From NCBI RefSeq assembly GCF_008919445.1, contig NZ_VSLG01000009.1, positions 1-64,000 of the forward strand: DNA of 64,000 nucleotides, given 5' to 3'. This DNA comes from Serinicoccus kebangsaanensis (GTDB lineage Bacteria > Actinomycetota > Actinomycetes > Actinomycetales > Dermatophilaceae). Position numbers and translations under genes: made by a program. The notes under the pieces are model-generated. The model worked only from the letters and a program-made list of their open reading frames with translations. It was not told the DNA's origin and did no database searches. The number at the start of each line of letters is the position of its first letter. Within the stretch, counting starts at the first letter, position 1. Positions 53,410 to 62,014 of this stretch are shown piece after piece.

Positions 53410-54006
53410 ATGACCAGCCCGACCTCGGTCCTGGAGACCCGTCGCCTCGCCGCCGACGGGTGGCACGACGCCCTGCGCGACGCCCGGGACGAGGGGTATG
53501 CCTTCTTCGACTGGCTCTCCGGCGTGGACGAGAGCGAGGAGCAGGAGGAGGAGTCCGAGCCCGAGCTGCCGCCGGGGATCGATGTCCTCTGTCACCTGCT
53601 GGACGTGCGCGGTCGTGGCCCCGGAGGGCTGCGACGGCTGCTGCTGCGGACCCGCGTTCCGGACGGCGGCACGCTCGACTCGGTCACGGACCTGTTCGCC
53701 GGGGCGGCCTGGCACGAGCGGGAGACGCACGAGATGTTCGGCGTCGACTTCCGTGGCTTCGACGACGGCACCGGCCTCGGGCTGCGTCCGCTGCTCCTGC
53801 CGGAGGGCTTCGAGGGGTCCCCGCTGCGCAAGACCTTCGTCCTCGGCGCGCGGGCGTCGAAGCCGTGGCCCGGGGCCAAGGAGCCGGGGGAGGGCTCGGG
53901 CGACGCTCCGCCGAAGGGTCGTCGCCCACGCAAGCGGCTGCTCCCGCCGGGCGTGCCCGACCCGTCCTGGGGACCACGTGGCGACAGGGCTCAGCCTGAC
54001 CCCTGA
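53410..54006 (+). CDS. second-locus complex I subunit C
   Basis: NuoC paralogue of 198 residues. The 30-kDa signature is recognisable as AAWHERETHEMFGVDFRGFDDG followed by LRPLLLPEGFEGSPLRKTFVL, in the same order as canonical NuoC but lacking the GHPQRKDYP wording. A Pro/Arg/Lys-rich tail of about 45 residues follows. It lies alone, about 9 kb from nuoB2 and 2 kb from nuoH2, both gaps filled with unrelated genes. NuoC normally binds NuoD, and no nuoD2 exists here. It overlaps the convergent GNAT gene by 16 bp. Confidence 0.82.
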   Translation: MTSPTSVLETRRLAADGWHDALRDARDEGYAFFDWLSGVDESEEQEEESEPELPPGIDVLCHLLDVRGRGPGGLRRLLLRTRVPDGGTLDSVTDLFAGAAWHERETHEMFGVDFRGFDDGTGLGLRPLLLPEGFEGSPLRKTFVLGARASKPWPGAKEPGEGSGDAPPKGRRPRKRLLPPGVPDPSWGPRGDRAQPDP

Positions 54007-54434
54007 CGCATCCGCTGGAGGTCCTCGTCGAGGAACCGGCCGAGGACGGAGACGCCCTGGTCGACGTAGCCGAGCCGCTCGTAGAAGCGGCGCACCGCGT
54101 CGTTCTCCGCCCTGATCATGAGCATCACCTTGGGTATGCCCTGGCTCTCCACCCACCGCTCGGCGGCCTCGACCAGGGCCTTCCCGAGGCCCGAGCCCCG
54201 GTGCGTCGGCGCGATGGCGAGGTAGTAGATCCACCCGCGATGACCCTCGTGCCCCACCATCACCGTGCCGACGACCGTGTCGTCGGCGACGGCACCCAGG
54301 ACCTGGGACGAGGCACCGGACACCGCCATCCGGAAGTCCGCGTGCGGGTCGTTCCACGGCCGGGTGAGGCCGCACGCGGACCAGAGGCGAGCCGCGGCAT
54401 CGGCGTGGTCCAGGGTCAGGGGGAGGATCTGCAT
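53991..54434 (-). CDS. GNAT acetyltransferase, YpeA-like
   Basis: A 147-residue GNAT protein. The N-terminal ARLWSACGLTRPWNDPHADF matches the signature of the YpeA group, and the acetyl-CoA loop is YYLAIAPTHRGSGLGKALVEAAE. The C-terminal ENDAVRRFYERLGYVDQGVSVLGRFL completes the fold. The substrate of this group is not established. It ends inside the nuoC2 gene on the opposite strand. Confidence 0.85.
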   Translation of the reverse strand: MQILPLTLDHADAAARLWSACGLTRPWNDPHADFRMAVSGASSQVLGAVADDTVVGTVMVGHEGHRGWIYYLAIAPTHRGSGLGKALVEAAERWVESQGIPKVMLMIRAENDAVRRFYERLGYVDQGVSVLGRFLDEDLQRMRQGSG

Positions 54435-54453
54435 ACCTCCATCCTGCCGGTGC

Positions 54454-55296
54454 TCAGTGCTGGACGGCGATGTCTCCGGTGCCGGTGCGGACGCTCACCC
54501 GCAGGAAGTCCTGGTCGTCCTCCGGGGCACCCACGCCGTCGATGTCGCGGCGCACCTCGCCGATGCCGCTGGACAGGTCGAGCCAGACGGGTATGCCTCG
54601 GGGCACCCGCACCTGGACGTCACCGGTGCCGGTGCGCACCGCGAGCTCGCCGCGGGCGTGGCCGACCTCGACGTCCCCGCTCCCGGTGGCGATGGTGGTG
54701 TCCTGGTGGCTCTCGGCGATGGAGATGTCCCCGCTGCCGGACCGGACCTCGAGCGGGTCGGGGCCGGTGGACCGGTCCACGACGATGTCGCCGGACCCGC
54801 TCGTGACCGAGCCCGCGGCGAGCTGCCCGACCCGGACGTCGCCGGACCCGGTCGCCGCGCGCAGGGCGCCGACCTCCTCGATCGACAGGTCGCCCGAGCC
54901 GGAGCGGACGGCGGCGGTCCCGCCGACGCCCTGCAGGACGACGTCGCCGTTCTTGGTGCTGGCCTTGAGCTCGGTGCCCCGCGGCAGATGGACCTCGACG
55001 TGGACCGGCTCGTGGCCGGTGCCGATCGAGAAGGCCCCGATCGACAGCGAGAAGCCTCGCCCGCCACCGTCCGGGCCGATGAGCGCCGGGATGTCGACGA
55101 GGACGCGGCCGCGCTGCGAGACCGCGGTGACCGGCTCGAAGTCCACCGGACGTGGGCAGGAGAGGGTCACCTCGGCCGTGCCGTCCGGCGCGTCGAAGAA
55201 GGTGGCGATGTCGCCGCTGTGGTTCTTCACCTCGAGGGCGACCAGGTCGTCCTCGGTGAAGGTGTAGGTGTGCGTGGTCTGGGTCGTGGTGTCCAT
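54454..55296 (-). CDS. DUF4097 family beta-strand repeat protein
   Basis: A 280-residue protein without signal peptide or transmembrane helix. The N-terminal EVKNHSGDIATFFDAPDGTAEVTL leads into a single-stranded beta-helix-like domain built from SGSGD/TGSGD turns (RSGSGDLSIEEV, ATGSGDVRVGQL, TSGSGDIVVDRS, and so on, about eight times), characteristic of DUF4097. Function unknown; family members often lie next to small regulators and membrane-stress genes. It follows the ribbon-helix-helix gene by 11 nt, so the two form an operon. AGGA is upstream of the ATG. Confidence 0.83.
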   Translation of the reverse strand: MDTTTQTTHTYTFTEDDLVALEVKNHSGDIATFFDAPDGTAEVTLSCPRPVDFEPVTAVSQRGRVLVDIPALIGPDGGGRGFSLSIGAFSIGTGHEPVHVEVHLPRGTELKASTKNGDVVLQGVGGTAAVRSGSGDLSIEEVGALRAATGSGDVRVGQLAAGSVTSGSGDIVVDRSTGPDPLEVRSGSGDISIAESHQDTTIATGSGDVEVGHARGELAVRTGTGDVQVRVPRGIPVWLDLSSGIGEVRRDIDGVGAPEDDQDFLRVSVRTGTGDIAVQH

Positions 55297-55307
55297 GTGC
55301 AGTCCTC

Positions 55308-55817
55308 TCAGGCCCAGCCGGTGACCCGGCGGGAACGGTGGTGGGTGGCTCGGCGGTCGCGGTCGGTGGTGCTGGTGGTCCGGGTCGCGGCCCGGATGGT
55401 CTGGACGATCCAGGTGTTGAGCGACTGTCCGGCGTCCGCCGCACTGCGCTCCGCGCTCTGCTTCAGCGGGTCGGGCAGACGCAACGACACGCGCGCCAGC
55501 GTCCCGTCGCCGTCGTCGTCAGGACCGGCCTCCGCCTCGGGTGCGGCGGCCGGGGCGGTGGCGTCGACCTCGCCGCCCAGCGGCCGGATCTCGAGCACGG
55601 GGTCGCGGCCGTCCATCCGCAGCGTGACGACCGACTCCTCCAGCTGGGAGGTGATGGTGGCCGCGGCGTCGGACAGGGCCTGGACGATCGCCAGGCGGAC
55701 CGCCGGCTCGATCGCGGGGGCGATTCGTCGCACGACGTCCTGCGTCGGCTCGTCGGCCAGAGCCGTCGCCCGGCCAAGGTCGTCGGCCACCGCGGTGAGG
55801 TAAGGCTGAAGTTCCAT
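55308..55817 (-). CDS. ribbon-helix-helix (HicB/Arc-like) DNA-binding protein
   Basis: A 169-residue protein. The N-terminal 110 residues resemble the helical/strand region of HicB-type proteins without a recognised catalytic motif. The C-terminal LARVSLRLPDPLKQSAERSAADAGQSLNTWIVQTIRAA is a clear ribbon-helix-helix DNA-binding domain, and a basic tail follows. No HicA toxin gene is present; the partner is the DUF4097 gene. Four phased TGACGTCA-like sites at 55817-55867 overlap its start and promoter, which indicates autoregulation. The ATG at 55817 is 6 nt from a CATAGT -10. Confidence 0.78.
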   Translation of the reverse strand: MELQPYLTAVADDLGRATALADEPTQDVVRRIAPAIEPAVRLAIVQALSDAAATITSQLEESVVTLRMDGRDPVLEIRPLGGEVDATAPAAAPEAEAGPDDDGDGTLARVSLRLPDPLKQSAERSAADAGQSLNTWIVQTIRAATRTTSTTDRDRRATHHRSRRVTGWA

Positions 55818-55867
55818 GACATCACTATGACACCATTGTGACGTCATACGCAAGCGGCCTGACGTCA
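55817..55867. promoter_or_regulatory. phased TGACGTCA operator array and promoter
   Basis: TGACATCA (55817-55824), TGACACCA (55828-55835), TGACGTCA (55839-55846) and TGACGTCA (55860-55867) start 11, 11 and 21 bp apart, close to one and two helical turns. On the minus strand TTGCGT, 18 nt and CATAGT (55829-55824) form a promoter embedded in the array, 6 nt before the regulator's ATG. This suits cooperative binding by a ribbon-helix-helix protein. Confidence 0.6.
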
Positions 55868-55935
55868 TACCCCGACCGGCCGCACACTTTGCGTCGACCG
55901 ACGACCGCGCAGTCTGTGTCGACCGACCGCACACT

Positions 55936-56023
55936 GTGCGCGCAAACCGTGCGGCCGGTGCACGCAGACCGTGCGGTCGGTGCGCGCAGACCGTGCGGTC
56001 GGTGCGCGCAGACCGTGCGGCCG
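55936..56023. repeat. four 22-bp tandem repeats upstream of nuoH2
   Basis: Four head-to-tail 22-bp units (55936, 55958, 55980, 56002) of the form GTGCGCGCAGACCGTGCGGTCG differ at only a few positions. Each carries the near-palindrome GACCG-TG-CGGTC. Degenerate partial copies extend back to about 55880. They occupy the space between the divergent regulator gene and nuoH2, ending 44 nt before the nuoH2 -10 element. Confidence 0.8.
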
Positions 56024-56067
56024 GTCGGGTTGCGGTGCGGCTCCCACGGGTCGCCCGGGCCAGTCGT

Positions 56068-56073
56068 TAGGGT
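56068..56073 (+). promoter_or_regulatory. -10 element of the nuoH2-N2 operon (leaderless)
   Basis: TAGGGT, then 7 nt (GGCTGCG), then the ATG at 56081. Fifteen of the 16 bases from the -10 through the ATG match those before nuoA2. Confidence 0.55.
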
Positions 56074-56080
56074 GGCTGCG

Positions 56081-57061
56081 ATGCTCGCCGAACTCCCGTG
56101 GGCCCTCGAGGCCGGGTTGAAGGCCGCCTGCGTGCTGGCGGCCTTCCTCACGCTGCCGTTGGCCCTCGGGCAGCTCGAGCACAAGCTGATGGGGCACATG
56201 CAGGGGCGGCTCGGGCCGATGGAGGCCGGGCCGCACGGGCTGGGCCAGCTGGTCGCGGACGGCATCAAGTTCGCCCAGAAGGAGGACGTGACGCCGGCCG
56301 CGGCCGACCGGCCGGTCTTCCGCCTCGCCCCGGCGGTCGCCCTCGTCCCCTACCTGGTGGCGCTGTCCGCGATCCCCGTCGCCGCGACCTGGGTCGCCGT
56401 CGACGTCCCGGCCAGCCTGCTCCTCGTGCTCGCCGTCACCAGCGTCGGCGTCATCGGCACGCTGATGGCCGGCTGGGGGTCGGGCAACAAGTACTCCCTG
56501 CTGGGCGGTCTCCGGGCAGGGGCACAGCTGGTGTCCTACGAGCTGCCGCTGGTCCTGGCCGCCGCGAGCGTGGCGATGGCGGCCGGCACCCTGTCGCTCA
56601 CCGGGATCGTGCAGGAGTGGTCGTGGTGGTGGCTCGTCTGGCAGGCTCCCGCCGCCGCGGTCTTCCTCGCCGCCAGCGTGGCCGAGCTGCAGCGGACCCC
56701 CTTCGACGCGCCCGTCGCGGACTCCGAGATCGTCTTCGGCCCCCTGACCGAGTACACCGGGCTGCGCTTCGCGTTCTTCCTGCTCGCGGAGTATGCCGGG
56801 ATGGTCCTCATGGCGCTGCTGTTCACCGTGCTCTTCCTCGGAGGATGGCGCGGACCCTGGGACGACGCCGGCGGAGGGGTCGTCGGCGTGCTGTGGACGC
56901 TGCTCAAGGCCACCGCGGTGGCGGTCGGCTTCCTCTGGCTGCGGGTGGCCTGGCCGCGGGTGCGGGAGGACCAGCTGCAGCGCTTCGCCTGGCTGGTGCT
57001 GCTGCCGCTCGCGCTGGTCCAGCTGGCGATCACCGGCGCCGGCGTGGTGGTCCTCGGATGA
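56081..57061 (+). CDS. second-locus complex I subunit H
   Basis: NuoH paralogue of 326 residues, about 150 shorter than the first-locus NuoH because it lacks the hydrophilic tail. Conserved: [69 protein letters not shown], and [29 protein letters not shown], where the [10 protein letters not shown] of the first copy has changed to [11 protein letters not shown]. First gene of a tight seven-gene run, H2 to N2, with ATGA/GTGA overlaps. Confidence 0.9.
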   Translation: MLAELPWALEAGLKAACVLAAFLTLPLALGQLEHKLMGHMQGRLGPMEAGPHGLGQLVADGIKFAQKEDVTPAAADRPVFRLAPAVALVPYLVALSAIPVAATWVAVDVPASLLLVLAVTSVGVIGTLMAGWGSGNKYSLLGGLRAGAQLVSYELPLVLAAASVAMAAGTLSLTGIVQEWSWWWLVWQAPAAAVFLAASVAELQRTPFDAPVADSEIVFGPLTEYTGLRFAFFLLAEYAGMVLMALLFTVLFLGGWRGPWDDAGGGVVGVLWTLLKATAVAVGFLWLRVAWPRVREDQLQRFAWLVLLPLALVQLAITGAGVVVLG

Positions 57062-57525
57062 GCGGCGTCCGGGGGCTGCTGCGTGGCCTGGGCACCACCG
57101 CACGCACCCTGACCCGGCGGGCGCACACGGCCCAGTACCCGCATACCGAGCCCACGCTCCCCGAGCGCAGCCGTGGCGTCATCGCGCTGCTGGAGGAGAA
57201 CTGCACCTCGTGCATGCTCTGCGCCCGCGAGTGCCCGGACTGGTGCATCACCATCGACTCGCACAAGGAGACCCTGCCGGCGCAGACCGAGGGCGGCCGG
57301 GAGCGCTCGCACAACGTGCTCGACCGGTTCGACATCGACTTCTCGCTCTGCATGTACTGCGGGATCTGCATCGAGGTATGCCCGTTCGACGCGCTCTTCT
57401 GGGCGCCCGACTTCGCCTACGCCGAGGGCGACATCCGCAACCTGCTCCACGACAAGGAGCGGCTCGGCACGTTCATGGCCTCGGTGCCGGAGAGCGCCCT
57501 GCCCACGGCGGAGGAGAAGGGGTGA
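57058..57525 (+). CDS. second-locus complex I subunit I
   Basis: NuoI paralogue of 155 residues with both 4Fe-4S motifs complete: C49, C52, C55, C59 ([11 protein letters not shown]) and C98, C101, C104, C108 ([11 protein letters not shown]). The electron wire from an external donor to NuoB2 is therefore intact. Since no NuoEFG homologues accompany it, the natural donor may be ferredoxin, as proposed for NDH-1-type complexes. The ATG overlaps the nuoH2 stop. Confidence 0.9.
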   Translation: MSGVRGLLRGLGTTARTLTRRAHTAQYPHTEPTLPERSRGVIALLEENCTSCMLCARECPDWCITIDSHKETLPAQTEGGRERSHNVLDRFDIDFSLCMYCGICIEVCPFDALFWAPDFAYAEGDIRNLLHDKERLGTFMASVPESALPTAEEKG

Positions 57526-58082
57526 GCGGCCTGGACGTCCTCTTCTGCGCCGTGGCCCTGGTGACCGCGGGGTCGGCGCTGCTCTCGGTCACCTCCCGGC
57601 AGGTGCTGCACGCCGCCCTCTGGCTGGTGGTGACCCTCGGCGGGCTGGCCGGGTGCTACCTCGTGCTGGGCGCCGAGCTCGTCGCGCTCGTGCAGCTGCT
57701 CGTCTACGTCGGCGCCGTGGTCGTGCTGGTGCTCTTCGCCCTCATGCTGACCCGCTCCGGGGGCGTGCCGGTCGTCACGACGGTGCCGCAGCGGGTGGCG
57801 GCAGGGCTGGTGGGCGCCGGCACCACCGTGGTGCTCGGAGGTGCCCTGCTGTCCGCCTTCGGGTGGCGCAGCGTGCCGGTGGACGGGGCGAGCAACGAGC
57901 AGGTGGCCGCCACCATCTTCGGCACGGACGTGTGGCCCTTCGAGCTGCTGTCGGTGCTCCTGCTCATCGCCCTGGTGGCGGCGGTGGCGGTGGCCCGCGC
58001 CCCGGTGGGCGGCCAGGACGACCCGAGCCAGCGACCCGACACCCCGCCGGAGATCGAGGCGGTCCAGGGAGACGCCTCGTGA
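57522..58082 (+). CDS. second-locus complex I subunit J
   Basis: NuoJ paralogue of 186 residues with five helices. The conserved helix 3 reads [26 protein letters not shown]. The long hydrophilic tail of the first copy is reduced to about 25 residues. The GTG overlaps the nuoI2 stop. Confidence 0.88.
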   Translation: MSGLDVLFCAVALVTAGSALLSVTSRQVLHAALWLVVTLGGLAGCYLVLGAELVALVQLLVYVGAVVVLVLFALMLTRSGGVPVVTTVPQRVAAGLVGAGTTVVLGGALLSAFGWRSVPVDGASNEQVAATIFGTDVWPFELLSVLLLIALVAAVAVARAPVGGQDDPSQRPDTPPEIEAVQGDAS

Positions 58083-58414
58083 TCCGTCCCGCGCTGCCCT
58101 ACCTGCTCGTCGCGCTGCTCGCCGGACTCGGCGCCTACGGCATCCTGGCCCGCCGCCACGCCGTGCTGGTGCTGATCGGGGTCGAGCTGCTGCTCGGCGC
58201 CGCCGGGCTGCTGCTGGTGACGGTCGCCCAGACGGGCGCCGGCGGCGACGCCGGCCCGGCCGTGCTGACCCTCTTCGTCATCACCATCGCCGCGGCCGAG
58301 GTCGTGGTCGCCCTCGCGGTCCTGCTTGCGCTCTACCGTGCGCGCGGGCACGTCGACCTGCACGCCGAGCTGGACGACCGGCCGCGTGGCGGGGAGGTGG
58401 GCGACCGTGCCTGA
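58079..58414 (+). CDS. second-locus complex I subunit K
   Basis: NuoK paralogue of 111 residues, three helices. Both membrane Glu residues are kept, in IGVELLLGAAGLLL and AAAEVVVALAVLLALYRAR. The GTG at 58079 overlaps the nuoJ2 stop. Confidence 0.9.
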   Translation: MIRPALPYLLVALLAGLGAYGILARRHAVLVLIGVELLLGAAGLLLVTVAQTGAGGDAGPAVLTLFVITIAAAEVVVALAVLLALYRARGHVDLHAELDDRPRGGEVGDRA

Positions 58415-60422
58415 CCTGCCCGATCTCGACTGGTCCGACCTGCAGCTCCCGGACGTGCCGCTGCCCGACCTGCCGATGCTCGACCTGTGGGGCGGTCCGG
58501 CGCACTGGGCCATCCTGGCGACCCTGCTGGCCGCGCTGGCGGGGCTGGGTCTCACCGGGCGCTCCAACCGGTTGGGGGCGTGGGTGGGGGTCGGCGGCGC
58601 CCTGACGGCCGTCGTCGCCACCCTGTGGCAGCTCTACACCCTCACCCAGATCCGGGGCTCCGAACGCGAGCTCGGCACCATCGGCGGGCTGGCTCTCGGC
58701 GAGCTGGAGGCGCCACTGCGGCTGCTCGTCAGCTGGCCGACGGCGCTGGTCGCGGTGACCGTCGCCGCCGTGGCGCTCGTGGTCCAGGGGTATGCCCGGT
58801 GGTACCTCTGGTACGACCCGCGCTACCGACCCTTCGCCGCGACGGTCTCGCTGTTCACCGCGGCCATGCTGCTGGTGGTCCACTCCGACGACCTGCTGCT
58901 CACGCTGGTCGGGTGGGAGGTGATGGGCTGGTGCTCCTACCTGCTGATCGGGCACCAGTCGACCCGCTCCGCAGCGGCGCGAGCCGCCGGCAAGGCGCTC
59001 CTGGTCACCCGCACCGCGGACATCGGCTTCGTCCTCGGGATCGTCGCGCTGGCGACCGGCGCCGGCACCACCCGCACGACCGAGGTGGTGGCGCACTGGT
59101 CCGACGTCGGGGCCTCACCCACGCTGACCACAGCGCTGTGCCTGCTCGTCGTCGGCGTCGCGGGCAAGTCCGCACTCTTCCCCTTCCAGGACTGGCTCCC
59201 CGACGCGATGGAGGGCCCCACCCCCGCCTCCGCCCTCATCCATGCCGCCACCATGGTCGCCGCAGGCACGGTGGTCCTCGCCCAGCTCTTCGACCTGCTC
59301 GTCCTGTCGGGCACCGCCAGGACCCTGCTGGCCGTGCTCGCGTGCGTGACGATGATCGGCGCCGCGGTCCTCGCCTTCGCGCAGGCCGACCTCAAGCGGC
59401 TGCTCGCCTGGTCCACGGTGAGCCAGGTCGCGCTGATGCTGGCGGTGCTCGCCGCCGCGACCACCGTCACCGGCCCGGACGCTGCCCTGCAGCACCTGGT
59501 CGCGCACGCGTGGTTCAAGGCGCTGCTCTTCCTCACGACGGGGTGGCTCGGTGTCCTGGTCGGGGGCACCGCGATGGCCGTGGTCACCTCCGGGGCGCGG
59601 CGCTACCGCGTGCTGCGGCACCGCTTCGGCTGGGGGCTGCTGGCGCTCGCCGGTGTCCCGCCGTTCGTCGGCTTCTTCTCCAAGGAGCTGATCCTCGGCA
59701 CGGCCGAGGCCGGGTCCGCGGGTGCCGGGGGGATGGCATCGGTGCTCGTGCTCGCCTCGGTCGGCGCCTCGGCGCCGTTGACCGCGGCATACTGCATGCG
59801 CGCCTGGCTGGTGCTCAACCGGCCGACCGCGATCCAGGGCCATGCCGCGGCATACCACCCCGGACCGGTCGACCGGATCGACGACTTCTTCGACGAGCCG
59901 CAGATCGTGCAGGAGGCGGAGGGGGTCGAGCGGGCCGAGGCCGCGATCAGCTCCTCGGCCCGGATGGGCACGTCCTTCCTCATGCTGATGACGGTGCTGG
60001 GCGGGCTCGTCCTGCTGCTGCCGGTCTGGGGACCCCAGGTGCACCTCGACCTGCAGCTGACGCTCGCGACGCTGCTGCTCATGGCGGTGAGCGCGCTGCT
60101 GGTGCGGCTGGCGGCCGGTGGTGTGCGCACCCGCGACGCCGCCGCCCGCATCCCCGCCGCGGCGAGCCTGGCCGCCGAGCGGGGGCTCTACGCCGACACC
60201 GCCTACCGCGCCCTGGTCGCCACCCCGGTGCTGGCCCTGGCGCGGGCGGTCGCGTGGTTCGACGACCAGGTCCTGGACGCCTGGGTGCGGGGCGCCGGGG
60301 TGGGGGCCCGCCTGCTCGGCCGCGTGGGTGACCTGACCAGCCCGCGTCGTGCCACGCCTGCCCTGGCGCTGGTGCTGGCCGGTGTGGTCGTGCTGGCCGG
60401 GATCGGGGTGATGGTGCCGTGA
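58407..60422 (+). CDS. second-locus complex I subunit L
   Basis: NuoL paralogue of 671 residues. It has an unusual N-terminal segment with repeated Pro-Asp/Leu (LPDLDWSDLQLPDVPLPDLPMLDL) before the first helix. The antiporter core is conserved: LLTLVGWEVMGWCSYLLIGHQ, AGKSALFPFQDWLPDAMEGPTPASALIHAATMVAAG, QADLKRLLAWSTVSQVALM, and the lateral helix region near the C-terminus. The GTG at 58407 overlaps nuoK2 by 8 nt. Confidence 0.9.
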   Translation: MPDLPDLDWSDLQLPDVPLPDLPMLDLWGGPAHWAILATLLAALAGLGLTGRSNRLGAWVGVGGALTAVVATLWQLYTLTQIRGSERELGTIGGLALGELEAPLRLLVSWPTALVAVTVAAVALVVQGYARWYLWYDPRYRPFAATVSLFTAAMLLVVHSDDLLLTLVGWEVMGWCSYLLIGHQSTRSAAARAAGKALLVTRTADIGFVLGIVALATGAGTTRTTEVVAHWSDVGASPTLTTALCLLVVGVAGKSALFPFQDWLPDAMEGPTPASALIHAATMVAAGTVVLAQLFDLLVLSGTARTLLAVLACVTMIGAAVLAFAQADLKRLLAWSTVSQVALMLAVLAAATTVTGPDAALQHLVAHAWFKALLFLTTGWLGVLVGGTAMAVVTSGARRYRVLRHRFGWGLLALAGVPPFVGFFSKELILGTAEAGSAGAGGMASVLVLASVGASAPLTAAYCMRAWLVLNRPTAIQGHAAAYHPGPVDRIDDFFDEPQIVQEAEGVERAEAAISSSARMGTSFLMLMTVLGGLVLLLPVWGPQVHLDLQLTLATLLLMAVSALLVRLAAGGVRTRDAAARIPAAASLAAERGLYADTAYRALVATPVLALARAVAWFDDQVLDAWVRGAGVGARLLGRVGDLTSPRRATPALALVLAGVVVLAGIGVMVP

Positions 60423-62014
60423 GCGGGGTGCGTGCGGACCTGCTCGCCCTGGTCCCCGACCTGGGTGCCTGGTGGTATGCGCTCGCCCTGGCACCGTTGC
60501 TGCTGGCGGCGGCGATGCTGCTCGTCGTCGGGCAGTGGCCGACACGTCCGGGTCACCGGGTCGTCCACCGGACGTCGCTGGTCGCAGCCACGGTGAGCGC
60601 GATCGGGGTCGCCGGGGTCGCCGTCGACCGGCCGGTCGTCGAGATGAGCTGGATCCCCAGCCTCGGCGTGTGGTTCAGCCTGCGCCCGGACGGGCTGTCG
60701 GTCCCGCTGCTCCTGCTCACCGCCGTGGTGGGCGTCGTCGCCACCGCGCTCCACCTGCACCCCGACCGCGAGGTCCGGACCGTCGCGGTCGACCTGGAGG
60801 ACAGCGACCCGACCGCGCCGATCCCGGTGGTGAAGGGGATCGACGTCCCGGGCCTGGCGACCTATCACGCCTGCCTGCAGCTGGTGCTCCTCGGTGCCCT
60901 GCTGGCCTTCCTGGCCGGCGACGCCCTGCTCTTCTTCGTCGGCTTCGAGCTGGTGCTGGTCCCCATGTGGATCCTCATCTCCCGCTACGGCGACCCGACC
61001 AGCGACCGCGACGGCGCCGCCGTGCGCTTCCTGCTGGTCACCGTCGTCGGCTCCTCGCTGGTGCTGCTCGGCATCCTCGCGGTCGCCACCGCCACCGGCA
61101 GCACCGACCTGCAGGTGTGGGCCGCCCAGGGCGGCAGCGCCCTGGGCAGGAGCTCACAGCTCGCCGTCGCCGCCGCCCTGCTGGTCGGCTTCGCGCTCAA
61201 GGTGCCGGTCTTCCCGCTGCACACCTGGCTGCCGTGGGTGCACGCCACCGCCCCCACCGCCGGGTCGGTGCTGCTGGCGGCGGTGCTGCTCAAGCTCGGC
61301 ACCTACGGCATGGTCCGGCTGGTCGTCCCCGTGGTGCCCGAGGGGTTCACCGCCTGGGCGCCGCTGCTGGCCGGACTCGGTGTCACCGGCATCGTCTGGG
61401 CGTCGCTGGTGTGTCTGGTGGAGCGGGACCTCAAGCGGCTCATCGCCTGGTCCTCGATCGCCCACCTGGGCTTCGTCGTCCTGGGGATCGCGTCCGGGAC
61501 GCAGGCCGGGCTGCAGGCCGCGCTCTTCGGCAACGTCGCGCACGGACTCATCTCGGCGCTGCTCTTCGTCGTGGTCGGCGGGCTCAAGCACAGGTGGGGC
61601 GGTGCGGACCTGTCGCACGGCCACGCCGCGCTGCGCGAGGTGACGCCGCACCTGGGGCTCGCGCTCGTCGTCGGGATGGCCGCCTCCAGCGGCCTGCCCG
61701 GCCTGGCCGGCTTCTGGGGCGAGATCGGCTCGGTGCTGGCGGCCTGGTCGCCCTCGCCCGACCGGCCCGACGGGTGGTTCCGCGGGTTCGCGGTGGTGGC
61801 CGCGGTCGGTGGCGCGCTGGCCGTCGCCTACACCGTCCGGGTGCTGCGCGAGGTGTGGTTCGGGGAGCGCCTCGAACCCCGCATACCCGACGCCGTCCTG
61901 ACCGAGCGGACCGCACTGCGGCTGCTCGGGGTGCTGGTGCTGCTGCTCGGCCTGGTGCCGACGCTGCTGCTGTCGATCACCGCGCCGTTCGTCGAGGGGG
62001 TGCTGGTCCGGTGA
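60419..62014 (+). CDS. second-locus complex I subunit M
   Basis: NuoM paralogue of 531 residues. The key Glu is in LLFFVGFELVLVPMWILISRYGD. FALKVPVFPLHTWLPWVHATAPTAGSVLLAAVLLKLGTYGMVRL and ERDLKRLIAWSSIAHLGFVVLGIASG follow the family pattern. An extra charged loop of about 25 residues (HPDREVRTVAVDLEDSDPTAPIP by position 120) lies between early helices. The start overlaps the nuoL2 stop (GTGA). Confidence 0.9.
   Translation: MSGVRADLLALVPDLGAWWYALALAPLLLAAAMLLVVGQWPTRPGHRVVHRTSLVAATVSAIGVAGVAVDRPVVEMSWIPSLGVWFSLRPDGLSVPLLLLTAVVGVVATALHLHPDREVRTVAVDLEDSDPTAPIPVVKGIDVPGLATYHACLQLVLLGALLAFLAGDALLFFVGFELVLVPMWILISRYGDPTSDRDGAAVRFLLVTVVGSSLVLLGILAVATATGSTDLQVWAAQGGSALGRSSQLAVAAALLVGFALKVPVFPLHTWLPWVHATAPTAGSVLLAAVLLKLGTYGMVRLVVPVVPEGFTAWAPLLAGLGVTGIVWASLVCLVERDLKRLIAWSSIAHLGFVVLGIASGTQAGLQAALFGNVAHGLISALLFVVVGGLKHRWGGADLSHGHAALREVTPHLGLALVVGMAASSGLPGLAGFWGEIGSVLAAWSPSPDRPDGWFRGFAVVAAVGGALAVAYTVRVLREVWFGERLEPRIPDAVLTERTALRLLGVLVLLLGLVPTLLLSITAPFVEGVLVR

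Noticed and set aside
55308-55817. HicAB toxin-antitoxin system
   Set aside because: The RHH domain is present but no HicA-like small dsRBD toxin is on either side; the partner is a DUF4097 protein.
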